Of a DNA stretch of 64,000 nt, positions 23,801-33,700 are shown in pieces (positions within the stretch are counted from its first letter, which is position 1; the number at the start of each line of letters is the position of its first letter). The stretch spans positions 186,001 to 250,000 of the forward strand of contig SADC01001331.1 of assembly GCA_004194705.1 (NCBI GenBank). Direction: 5' to 3'. The stretch is from Ditylenchus dipsaci. Lineage: Eukaryota; Nematoda; Chromadorea; Rhabditida; Anguinidae. Both the position numbers and the translations under genes were made by a program. The notes below the pieces were generated by a model. That model was not told the origin of the DNA, searched no databases, and was given only the letters and a program-made list of their open reading frames with translations.

Positions 23801-25537
23801 ATAAGAATTTGCTTTTACTGAATGTTGAATGATGAAAATGTGTTTTGGTCATGCTGCAAAATAAAGATGATTTGTTACGGGCATCGCCTGTTTTACTTCT
23901 GTTTTTCTGCTTCTGTTTTCTGTGTTTTTTTCACTTCTGTTTTTCTGCTTCTGGTTTTAAAAAAAACCGCCTGCAGCCTCGGTGTGCATGTTTGACCCTA
24001 CCTAGTGGCACGGTAGTTATTTCGGCTTACTTGGCCAGTATCTGACGTCCAATATTTTAAAAGTAAGCCGAACTACCATATTTCCTCTAATTTAGCCCCC
24101 TCCTAATTTAGCTCCCCCTCTTTTTTCGACTATCTCTACAGAGGTAGCGCCATTTTGATTAACGATTTCAAGATTTTGAGCATCCAAAAAATTTAGCCCC
24201 GCGGGCTAGATTAGCGGAAATACGGTAACTAGCGTGCCACCAGGTGGGGTCGAATTTGCACACCATTTTGAGCCAAAAAACACTAACGCTTATCCACTGC
24301 GCCATTCATACAAGAAATACCTAGTCACACAAGTTTTCCGCTCCTTTTAAGTGATTGTTATTAAGGGCGACTATTATTGAAAAATTTAACTGTACTCAAA
24401 AAATGGTGTGGCTTTTTTGTGGCTATAAGTACCACACCTTGCCAACCCTCATGTAAACTGACCTCAGAGGCCTTGCGGTAGTCTCCAGCATGGAAGTAGA
24501 GGTAACCAAGCCAAAGGAAAATGGTCGGTTCTGCTGCATCTTTGGCCTGTCTGCGCTCGTGCTAAAATAAAAAGTTATTGTGTTTATTTTAACTATGAGC
24601 GCTGGTGTTACAATGATAACCATGCAATTTTTTCAAACTTCCCCTTTTGTTTGTGAAAAGTCTCGAAACCCATGTTACAAGTGCCATTGAGCATATTTTA
24701 CATTATGGTTGTTAAAAACGTAAAAATTTCACGGTTTTGGCGGTTATACGATTTTCCAGAATGTATACGAGTCGACAAAAATAGATCTAAAAAGTGTTGT
24801 AAACACAACGAACAGTAACAATTCGACAATTTTAACAGTTTTGACCACCCGGTTTTACACAACTTAACTTTAAAAAAAAATGAAAGTTTCAGCACGCTTG
24901 AAAGACCATATTTTCTCTAATCAAAGCACCGGTGCGTTTATTTTTCAACCTTCCTCCAGGGGTGCTTCAGCTAGAAAAAAACGGTAAGTGACATAGAGTA
25001 AATGCGGTATAAGCAGGTCTCGGAAACATCCTTTATTTAAAAATTTGTCCTTTATGTGAGACCCGAAATTTTTAGAATTTAGAGATTTTACCTCAAACTC
25101 TTGATCTTGATGCTTAAAAATAAATAAGCACTGCCGAAAATGGCAAAAATTACCAAATGTTCTTTATCCTACAAAAATGTCAATTACTTTTAAATTTTGA
25201 TTCCGATCTCTGGGTTTGAGTCAAAATTATAAAAAAGACTATCCAAAAAACAACCAGCCTCCATCAAAGAAACAGCTCCCGTGTAGTCACGCTTTCCAGA
25301 AATTCATCAAGCCGTTTAATATCTTCTGTTCGTCGATGCTGCTCCTCCTCTTTTTCTTTCTTCCAGGTCGAAGGCGGGAAAGCAGCTAGAATATAGAATT
25401 GCATACATTTTCTCTATTACTACTGCAGTCAACCTTCGATTTAACTGAATTGATGATAGAGCACCTTTAAATCGAGAGGGCCGTTAAATTTAGGGTGCTG
25501 TCAAATCGAAGGTTGACTTACTACAAAGACTTACCAT
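17812..25537 (-). CDS. IFT56: IFT56 (TTC26/DYF-13), intraflagellar transport TPR protein
   Basis: Sixteen exons recognised: 25537-25535 (ATG), 25385-25255, 24561-24463, 22075-21994, 21948-21842, 21789-21701, 21646-21577, 21366-21187, 21142-21040, 20991-20882, 20827-20765, 19929-19841, 19792-19637, 19588-19489, 19446-19307 and 17947-17812. IFT56 is a TPR subunit of the IFT-B complex that carries motility cargo in cilia; nematode DYF-13 acts in sensory cilia. Matches to the family include [103 protein letters not shown] and [11 protein letters not shown] near the C-terminus. About 13 residues between exons 3 and 4 were not located (22,080-24,460). Exons 2, 4, 11, 13 and 14 need one extra base each (exon 2 at least two) to stay in frame. 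AATAAA follows the stop. Identity is certain; intactness is not. Confidence 0.93.
17990..18925. repeat. Foldback with CAACTGCCGACGATTC arrays in an IFT56 intron
   Basis: GAGGCCATAAGAAC begins the left arm and GTTCTTATGGCCTC ends the right. Tandem CAACTGCCGAC units (18042-18140) reappear inverted as GTCGGCAGTTG at 18813-18858. The interior holds the GTAAGTGAGTGC hairpin (18275-18420) with a 20-plus-base GC stem, and an AATACAGCCCT fragment. Confidence 0.75.
18940..19212. repeat. Foldback with CAGTTCGCCCC arrays
   Basis: Four GATCAGTTCGCCCC-type units at 18948-19008 are matched by GGGGCGAACTGATC units at 19140-19205. The loop carries GTTTGAGTCTGTCCTAATAT and ACGCTGGCCTACCC, a dispersed repeat also seen near 5495, 26960-27060, 30040 and 30412. 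Confidence 0.75.
20100..20565. repeat. Foldback in an IFT56 intron
   Basis: GGACCGTGGTTTTTGAACGC, AGCGACATTT and TTTGAATTGGCGGGGACAC on the left are repeated inverted at about 20505-20565 (GTGTCCTCCGCCAACTC, GCTGCGTCCAAAAACCATGG). Confidence 0.65.
21404..21562. mobile_element. TACCGTATTT MITE, copy c (private motif AGAGCCCC), internally shortened
   Basis: TACCGTAAATCCTCTAATAG at the left and an inverted CTATTAGAGGATTTACGGTA at the right. AGAGCCCC, GGGGCTTT, GGGGCTCTATTAG and GGGGCTCTATTAG fill the four positions. It sits in the 210-bp intron between two TPR-coding exons of IFT56. Confidence 0.85.
22949..23981. mobile_element. hAT-like element with CAATTTTTCGCCGAC arrays
   Basis: CAGGGCTGCAGCCGGG to CCTGCAGCCTCG, flanked by a perfect 8-bp duplication GTGTGCAT (22941-22948, 23982-23989). 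About nine CAATTTTTCGCnGAC units at 23088-23195 are matched inverted at 23535-23630. The right half (CCAGGAGGATCAATGGAAAG, GGCGATG region inverted) is the same framework as 16758-17519. Confidence 0.88.
24074..24228. mobile_element. TACCGTATTT MITE, copy d (private motif TTTAGCCCC)
   Basis: TACCATATTTCCTCTAATTT starts it and GCGGAAATACGGTAA ends it. TTTAGCCCC, TTTAGCTCCCC, TTTAGCCCCGC and GCGGGCTAGATTAG occupy the four positions. Inserted in the tRNA-headed foldback. Confidence 0.8.
24908..25016. mobile_element. Truncated TACCGTATTT MITE (motif AAGCACC)
   Basis: CCATATTTTCTCTAATCAAA followed by GCACCGGTGCGTTTATTTTT, then only a short remnant; the right end is AAATGCGGTA-like. Confidence 0.5.
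25430..25520. mobile_element. Short pogo-like MITE
   Basis: TGCAGTCAACCTTCGATTTA at the left, and TCAAATCGAAGGTTGACTTA inverted at the right; internal TTTAAATCGAGAGGG modules. Lies in IFT56 intron 1. Confidence 0.65.
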
Positions 25538-27717
25538 GCTTTAAGCCTTGAGCAATGAAGATGTGTAGTTATAGATTAGAGAGATTGGGAAAATAATAAA
25601 ACATAACCTCAGAATTACCATAGTAACCATTTTTTAAAACAATTTGAATAAAGGGGAAATTTGTTTGAAGAATAGAATTTAGTAATGCATAAAGCATGCT
25701 GAAGCAGAGCTGCGATCTTGAAGTTTCAAAAAAGTACATTTTCAAAAAAAATTTCTTCTGACTAGGAGATAACATGACATTTTAAACAAAAATCTGCTTG
25801 ACTAAACATATGATCGATTAAACAATCAAACGTACGCAACTGCTTTTCACAATGACCGAAAATGTTCCGCGACCCTCTTAGACGTGTTTGCATGGCACAG
25901 TGGGTAAAGCGGGGAGCTGATAGAGAATCACAGGTTTTACACAGCAAAAGGCTAAAATTGATTTCAGGCACCAAAATAGTGATTTTCCGCAGTAAATACA
26001 TAAACAAGAGTATTTTTCTGTTTTTACAATCGTAAATTTTTTTAAACCAACACGTAGCCCTGAATTTCTAGTTTCTGATGAGCTATAAATTGTCTCAGTG
26101 TGTTTGGAAAATATTTGAGGGAAACGCGTTTTTATAAAACTACTTCACGTTTTTCAAAACCATTTGTTCTTTCACTTTTCTATATCAGATGAAGCCAGCT
26201 AATAGCTTATCCGAAACTAGAGATTGAGGGCTACATGTTGATCTAAAAAAATAAATTTTACGATGATTAAAACACCGAGAAATACTCTTGTTTATTAAAC
26301 ATTCACTGCGGGAAAATCAGTAATTTGCTGCGGGAAATCAGTATTTTGATGCGTGTTTTCACCTACAGCCCATAAGCTATTTTTTCTCGAAGTCACGAGT
26401 TCAACCTCGCCTACGGGACGCAGCCAACTCGCAAACGAGAATGAAAAAAAACGAAAACATATGCTTATTTTACAAAATGAACAAATAACTGAAACAACTT
26501 CGAACTGTGAGGTGTCCAACAATTAATACCTAAAACTAGTCAGAAAAAAATATTTTTCAGAAGATTTGTTTTTCCTATCTTGTTCAGCAACAATACGCTA
26601 AAATTAGTAAAACCCGGTTTTTGAGTGCTAATGTACTTATTATAGCTTGTAAGAAAGAGGAACAGACGGGGTTTTAAATGATATATGAATTGCATATGGA
26701 TAAATCCAAAAAGGTGTACAAACTCCCGAATTGAACTTGTCAAGTTAATTATGCAGCAACCCGATAATAATAAGAGGCTGGAAACGACAAGGATGATCAA
26801 AGTTACAGAGCTGAGAAAAAATATTTACGAGAAATGCAACCTAGGGCTTTATGAAAAATACTTGATTTTTCTTCTGACCTATATTATGCTGATCCCAGTA
26901 TGAGAATCAACCCCATTTTTTGCCTTAATCCTGTTTTTTATTGTTCTTAGACGCATGGTAGGCAGCGTGTGTGAGGACGGACTCAAACATGTTTGCTGAA
27001 TTACAAAATAGTAAGAAATACATGTTTGAGTCCCTAAAAACATACGCTGGGCTACGCTGCGCCTAGGTGAAAAATGGGTTAATTTCCATAGGATAGGTAG
27101 AAGTTTTGGCGCCTTTTGTCGGAAATCTGGAGTCTTTTTATCGTAAAACTGACGCCTAATTTTTATTTTCGAATTTTGTAGCTTATTTTAACATGATTTA
27201 GTTAAAAATTTTACACCAACGCGTAGCTCCATATCTCGGCTTTTTGATAAGTTGTGAAACCTGGGTGTATTATTTTAAAATATAAAGATTTACGTATTAA
27301 AAGAAAGTAAGTTTTCGGCACAGATTGTCCATCTAAATACGCGAGTCTCGTAATTTTTGCGATTATACAGTTAAGTGCTATGGCTTATTAGAAGTAAAAT
27401 GTAAAAATTAAAATCGATTTATGTGAAAATATCAAATTCAAAAATTATGCGCCAGATTTACGACAAAAGGCGCCATATTGTCAATTTCAACCAATTCTTA
27501 TATCGCTTCTTCTAAATTAAACGTGGCCTGGTGGCATCACTTTGGCTAATAATTCAGTTTTTTTCAATAGAGGTCATACTTACAACATACTTCCAGAGAG
27601 AGAAAAAATAGTTTATCGTCTGTCGCCATTATTTATCTTTATTTGACGATATTTTTCAAACATTGAATCAACATTTACAATCAAAAAAAAAACACCAATT
27701 TTCGTTTTTGAAGTAAA
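25538..27717. other. Gene-free stretch between IFT56 and the kinase
   Basis: Contains a foldback pair of the GTAGCCCTGAATTTCTAGTTTC family (about 26040-26235) with a CTGCGGGAAATCAGTA module repeated at 26305-26350, a GCATGGCACAGTGG A-box-like fragment at 25886-25920, and the GACGGACTCAAACATG repeat (26970-27060). I see no exon. Confidence 0.5.
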
Positions 27718-30700
27718 CTAAGAATCTAGCTTAACGTTTGGCTTCGCAAATAAGGGATTTTTGTATTTATTTCCATGTTGTTTGACTAAGACTTTTTGCT
27801 TTACTTTTGGATTGCTTTGACTAAACTCAGCTGGTATTTTAAAATCAGGTTTTACCGAGGTGCTACTTTTTTGTTTGGCCGAAGTGTTCTTGTTTAATTT
27901 TTTTTTCTACTGTCTATAAATAAATTAGGTTTTACAAATTTGTCGCTGCTTTCTTTAAGTTGGACATGATACAAGTCCTGCTCATCTTTTGAAGGCACAA
28001 AAGGGTAAAGGTCTCCTTTGTCTTCATTTGGCATTGAATTTATTTTAAATATTCTGTCAGAACTTTGACTTTTCTCTAGCTTTTCTTCCCTAATTTAATT
28101 TCACTTTTGTATTTTTGAAGTTTGACATCAGACGCCTTGGAAATTTCATTTTGTACGAATTCAGTTAGATTTTCTAAAATATAACAAATATGCATAAATA
28201 TGCACACTCCATGACCGAAACCACAGGGGCCAAGCGTGTTTTTCACTTTATATTCTCAGTCGAACTGCATTTACAGAATTTCGAAATTCGATCTACAAAA
28301 AAAGTTATGGCCATAACAGAAATTGCGAAATTCTTGAAACACCCTGTGTATGGTGTAAATTTGTCACTTTTGGGGTACTGGTTACTATAGAGGTTGATTG
28401 TATACCAAAGGGTAGGTTTTCTTAGAGAAATCCCAGTTTACGTCAAAAAAAAAATCGAATTTTTGAGACACGGCTTTTCAAAGCGTCCAAAAAAGTCCTA
28501 TTTAAATTTTTAGGTGTGTTTGCATGGCGCAGTGGTACAGTTTCTCGTCATACGATGTTACACATCAAAATAGGATATTTTGCTAAATTTACGAGTCTGA
28601 ACTTACCCCTGACCTTTTTTGTAAACACAATAATAGACTCTAGGCTTTAGAATGAGTTGTCTGCCAGAAAATTTACATCGAATTAAAAAGTTATGAGCAG
28701 AAAAATGTGCGTAGAAAAGTTTTCTCACCCTCTACAGTTAACTCTCGCTAAATAATCAACTCTCCTTATACAGTCCATCTCGCTGTAGTGTGCTTTTGGC
28801 GTCCCCAGCAACTGCACTGTATTAAGAGTGGACTGTAAAAATATTGAGTACAAATAAAAAGAAATTTTCAAAAAGCAGCTAAAACATTTCTGTAAAACTT
28901 GATTTTCCTCTTGAAAATTATGCTCCAGTCACGTGCAGAATCTCTTATTGATTATTATTTCTTATTGACCAGTCAAATAATATTAATTGACCGGTTAATT
29001 GAATATCAAAAATGTTAATTAAAGTAAATTTGAAATTTAAAAAACTTAACTTTGTTTCGAAGTCGTGTAACTTCGTCCAAATTTTTTTCAAACCATGCAT
29101 GACTTATAACTTTGTCATAAGAATCATATCGGATGTTAAAGTCTGGTTCTAACAATTTGGAAATTAAATCATCTGCCTCTGATGATAATTCAAACTCAGT
29201 TATTGCAGGCAGCTAAATACTTGTAGTATAATTTTTTTATATATACAGTCGAACTCCGACATAAGGCCACCCCTGGGGACCGCCGAAGGTGGCCTTATAA
29301 CGGGGTGGCTTTATATCGGGGGTGAACTTTGACTAATTTCTTTCTTTGCTGGCCAAAAAATTGGTCTCGAGGTGGCCTTATAGCGGGGGTGGCCTTATAT
29401 CGGAGTTCGACTGTACAACATACAGTCGACGCTCGATATAGCTGTTTAGCTATCAACTTATTTTGAGTGGAAATTTTAGTTAGTGATTACCGTATTTACT
29501 CTATTAAACGGGCACTCTCTTATAAACGGGCCCCTCAACTTTGAGGACTTATATCTCGGAGCAGAGTGAATATTTTGCAAAGCTGTTAGATGCATTTTTT
29601 AACTCCCACGAGCTCTACCGATTCCAGGTTTTAGATTTTAGTTGAGCACTCGGAAATCCCGAGATCGACCTCACAATTTTCCAATTTTCGAAGGGTTAAA
29701 AATTAAACGGCATGCCCGTTTAATAGAGAAAATACGGTAATGTCAAAAACACAGTTTTCTCATTTTCTTAAATACGCTGCAATTCAATATTCTCTGTAAC
29801 GCAAAATTTTATACTGCGCAAAAACTTGAACAACTTGTATGCACTGTGGCCCTTTCAAAGCATGAAAAAGTTGGGCGAAAGATGGTCGGGTATTTTCACG
29901 CACTTCAAATTTTATTGAATCCACTTCATAACTTTATTATATCCGAAAATGGGCTCTATTGTCAAATTCGACTCAATGTCCTTAGTCACTCATGCAGAGT
30001 TTTTACTTGTACTTAAAGCAGGGCAGGCCAGCTTATGCTAGGACGGACTTCACCGTGTACTTCTTACTCTTTTTTAGCTCGGCAAACATGTTTAAGTGAG
30101 AACGCGAGAGTCGCGCGGGAGAAAATTTTGCTAAATTTTAATTTTCGACGTCCCTGCTCACCTGATTTGCGTTAAGCATAGTAGATTGCATACCCAATAC
30201 CCTTTAAATCTAAACTCATAGTCAAATTTGAAATAACGATTTTTCAAACGTTTTTTTGTCGCAAAAGGAATTTGAAATTTAAAAGTAAGTTAAAATCTGA
30301 AGAAGGTGATACTGGAATCGACCATGGTGAACATGTATCCGGTGTCAGAATTGGATTTTTGCCTAGCAGGAACGTCGAAAATCAAAATTCCGCGGAATCC
30401 TCGCCTTGCCGTTTGAGTCCGTCCTCACATACACTGACTTACCCTGAGCCTCATCCCAACCCAAAAAAAATCCAAACAACAAAATCAGTCTTTTACATAC
30501 CTGTACTTTATTAACTGCAATATAAATTATCAACCGATTGATTAAATTGTTCAGCCGGTGGCCCACCGGCGAATAAACCAAGTGATATGCTGAATCAGAG
30601 ACTAAAAACAAAAAGGCCAAGTCAAAAAATGGTTTGGATTAAACAATAGGGGCAGTAGTATATAGGGCCATCAGTAAAATTTAGTGCGTGATTGGGACGC

Positions 30701-33700
30701 GACTAATAGTGAGACGAATTTTTGAGGAGTTCGACAATTATTACGGCAAAACACAAGTGTTCTTGGTTTCATTAGATGTGCAAATTCCTTGCGGCTCTAA
30801 TGAGTGGTCACTTGTAAAGTAAAAAAAATACAAAAAATAATTTTTCACTGTAACTCCATGTTCGACTTTTTGTTTGATAAATCTTATGACTGCCTTGTTT
30901 TGTGTAAAAAGTGACTTGTTTTGCTCAAATTTATACTGTTTTTGAATTGTGTCTTTTTGGCTTGAATAAGCCTTTTCTGGTGAGATATGCACTTTTCTGT
31001 CTAACAAAAAAGGCCATTTCTGCCAAAACAAGGCAAATTTTATACTTATCCCTATTTCGGCGTCATTGCTACTACACTTCAAATTTCAAGTAAAAATCAC
31101 CCAAAGATAATTTTTGTGCTGGTTTCAAAGACCGTGGCCATCATATTAATTATACAGTTAAAAATTATTTTTGCATTTACCATTTGTTCTTCATCGCTAT
31201 ACTCAAGTATTGCCTTCGCTGTTTTTAGATTATTCACAGTACCATCTTGATTTCTTTCGCAAAAAGGAAACTGTCCTTTCAATATGCGGTACGTAAGAAT
31301 ACCGAAAGCCCACCAGTCTATTTCAAATGAGTATTCCTAAAAAACATAAAAGATATTTTGTAATTATATAGATTTAAAAAAAAATTAGGCTATGCCATCG
31401 AAAACTGATCTTGGTACCATAGGTGGGTAATGATCAAATCAGATCAGTTCAAATCGCCAAAGATCAGTTCAGATCATATCGACGTGATAAATAAAGTTGA
31501 AAAAGTAGCCAAATTTTGAATTTTAGGTCAAATTTTGCTGGAATTCAAATTTCCTGGTCTGAAATTGACTTGAATCGCTTGGAATCTCACCCAGAAAGGC
31601 CAAAAGCCACTGAAAGTTAGTTTTTTGGGGTTTACTAAAGGGGGTGACTTTTTGCAAAAATTCAATTGCGCGTATCAGATTTAGTCGCTCAGAGTCTCAC
31701 TCTGAACCATTCAGAACCACTCTAAACCCCTCTCAACCAGTATTTAATTATCCTGAACAAATGTTAGGGTGATTTTGAATAGTTTAGGGTGTTTCTGAAT
31801 GTTTGAGGGTGAGATTCTGAGCGAGTAAGTCAATCAAACGGCAAATATGATAATCGCAATAGAATTTTCGCAAAAAGGTTTACTCCGCTTTACTAAAACC
31901 CTAAAAACCACCTTACTGGGGAATGATTCTGAGCGATCCAAGTCGTTTTCAGACTAGAAAATTTGAATTCTTGCAAAATTTTGGGTATTTCGACAATAAT
32001 AATTCTCAGATCAGTACAGATCGATCTGAACTGACGGATCTGATCTTGGTATCACCCCATGCCAGCTTCCTTAGAAGAAGTACAGTTTTTATGTAATTTA
32101 ACATTTCAAGATAGCTGTAAATTTTCTTTCTTTTTTGTATTTCGATCAACTTATTATGCTGGGTATGCTGGGTAGCCTAGGGCTTTTCAACAAAGGGCTT
32201 TTCGTAAAATCAGTACCTATTCTATGGTAAGGGCAATTTTCTTATGGAGAAATGAAAAATAATGAAGTTAAGATGATCATTAGACACAATAGCGAATCAT
32301 TTTACAGCTACATTGAAAAGTCAAACCTCAGGAATACAGTACTCATGCGAATGAGGCTAGAAGGATAAAAAGGAAAGAAGGGGGGGGGGCGGCGGCGTAT
32401 ATCGACCGAAAAAGACCGGAGGGCACTCTCTTTAAATTTATATATCGTCTCTAATTCCGCCCAAAGGCGGGATTTTTCAACACTCTAAAAATCGAAAACA
32501 TTTGGCTCGGTCTCGATATTTTTGATGAAAATCCAAAAAGGCTCTTGGTAGGTCTCGTAGTTAAGAAAAAGTGAAAACAGTTCTGAAAAATATTTACTCT
32601 TCCTCGAGATAGAGATTTTTAAGATAAAGAGAAAGGCGGAATTAGAAAGGGGGTGAAATTAGATAAAGTAAGCCATCTTTAAAAATGAAAGTTTTTTCTT
32701 ACCTTTCCCTTGACAATTTGTGGACTGAAATATAGAATTGTTCCTTTTACATCTTCCGGATTTTTCCCGGTTGTTGAGAGGCCAAAATCAATAATCTAAA
32801 AATATGAAAGAGACTTTGTTGGTGTACAAGTGGTGAATCTGGTTGTCTACCTGGGTCAATTTTTTTTCTCTTATGTTTCGCCTTCAAAAAGCTTTTTCGT
32901 GCACTAATTCCGATAATCTATTAATATTTCGTAGGTAGCAAACTGTGTGTGATCAATTTTACCAAAACTCAAAATTTACCCTACAAAATAGCATTTCATT
33001 ATTATTATACCTTCTTTAGAATGCTCGGATTAGTGTAAGAAACGGGTTTGTAACCCGAAAAACATCGAAAAAATTCGCACCGAATAGATGATCATTTGGT
33101 TTGGTAGGTGCATCGATCATCCAGTAGAACTGAGGTTGGATCATGGGAAAACCTTTTACATTATAGGAGTTCTTCTCAAGACAAAAAAACCGTGCTCGAA
33201 ATGTCCAAGGTCGCAAAATGACTCGGCGCTAAATGGGCGAACTCTTTTATCTCCCCCCCTAAAATGTCCTTATTTTCAAAATGTTGAAATCTCTACCCTG
33301 GGGCAAATTATTTTATATTGCAATTTTAACGTATAGTCAAAAAAATTTGGATGTTGAAAGATAGAACGACATGTCGTTTTATTAGAAGTTTTACTGTAAT
33401 ATCTAAAATACTTTTTTGTAATACAGGGTGGAGAATTATAGACAGATAAGTGATTTGTTGTCCATAACTTGAGGAGATTTTTTCTAAAAAAAAGAAAGTA
33501 CTGTGCAAAAGAACCGTACAAAACATGCATTGTTGTCATGCTCTTTATTTTTCGAAAATTTATCTTTAAAAATTTTTTTTTCAAATGCCCTATTATGTCC
33601 GATGTAGAGATGGAAAGAGGGGTGCGGGCGAGATAACGGGACGGGATTTTGAGCTTGAAAAAAACGGGTTCCCATCCAAAAAAACAGGGTTCTTTCTTTT

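Larger units (their letters stand above)
22869..24338. mobile_element. tRNA-headed foldback, second copy, in an IFT56 intron
   Basis: Left: TTGTGTGACTAAGTATTTCC then ATGGCGCAGTGGATAAGCGT. Right: the same inverted, ending near 24338. Interrupted by the hAT-like element 22949-23981 and the MITE 24074-24228, so three insertions are stacked. B-box-like GTTTGACCCTACCTAGTGGC follows the hAT insertion. Confidence 0.75.
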
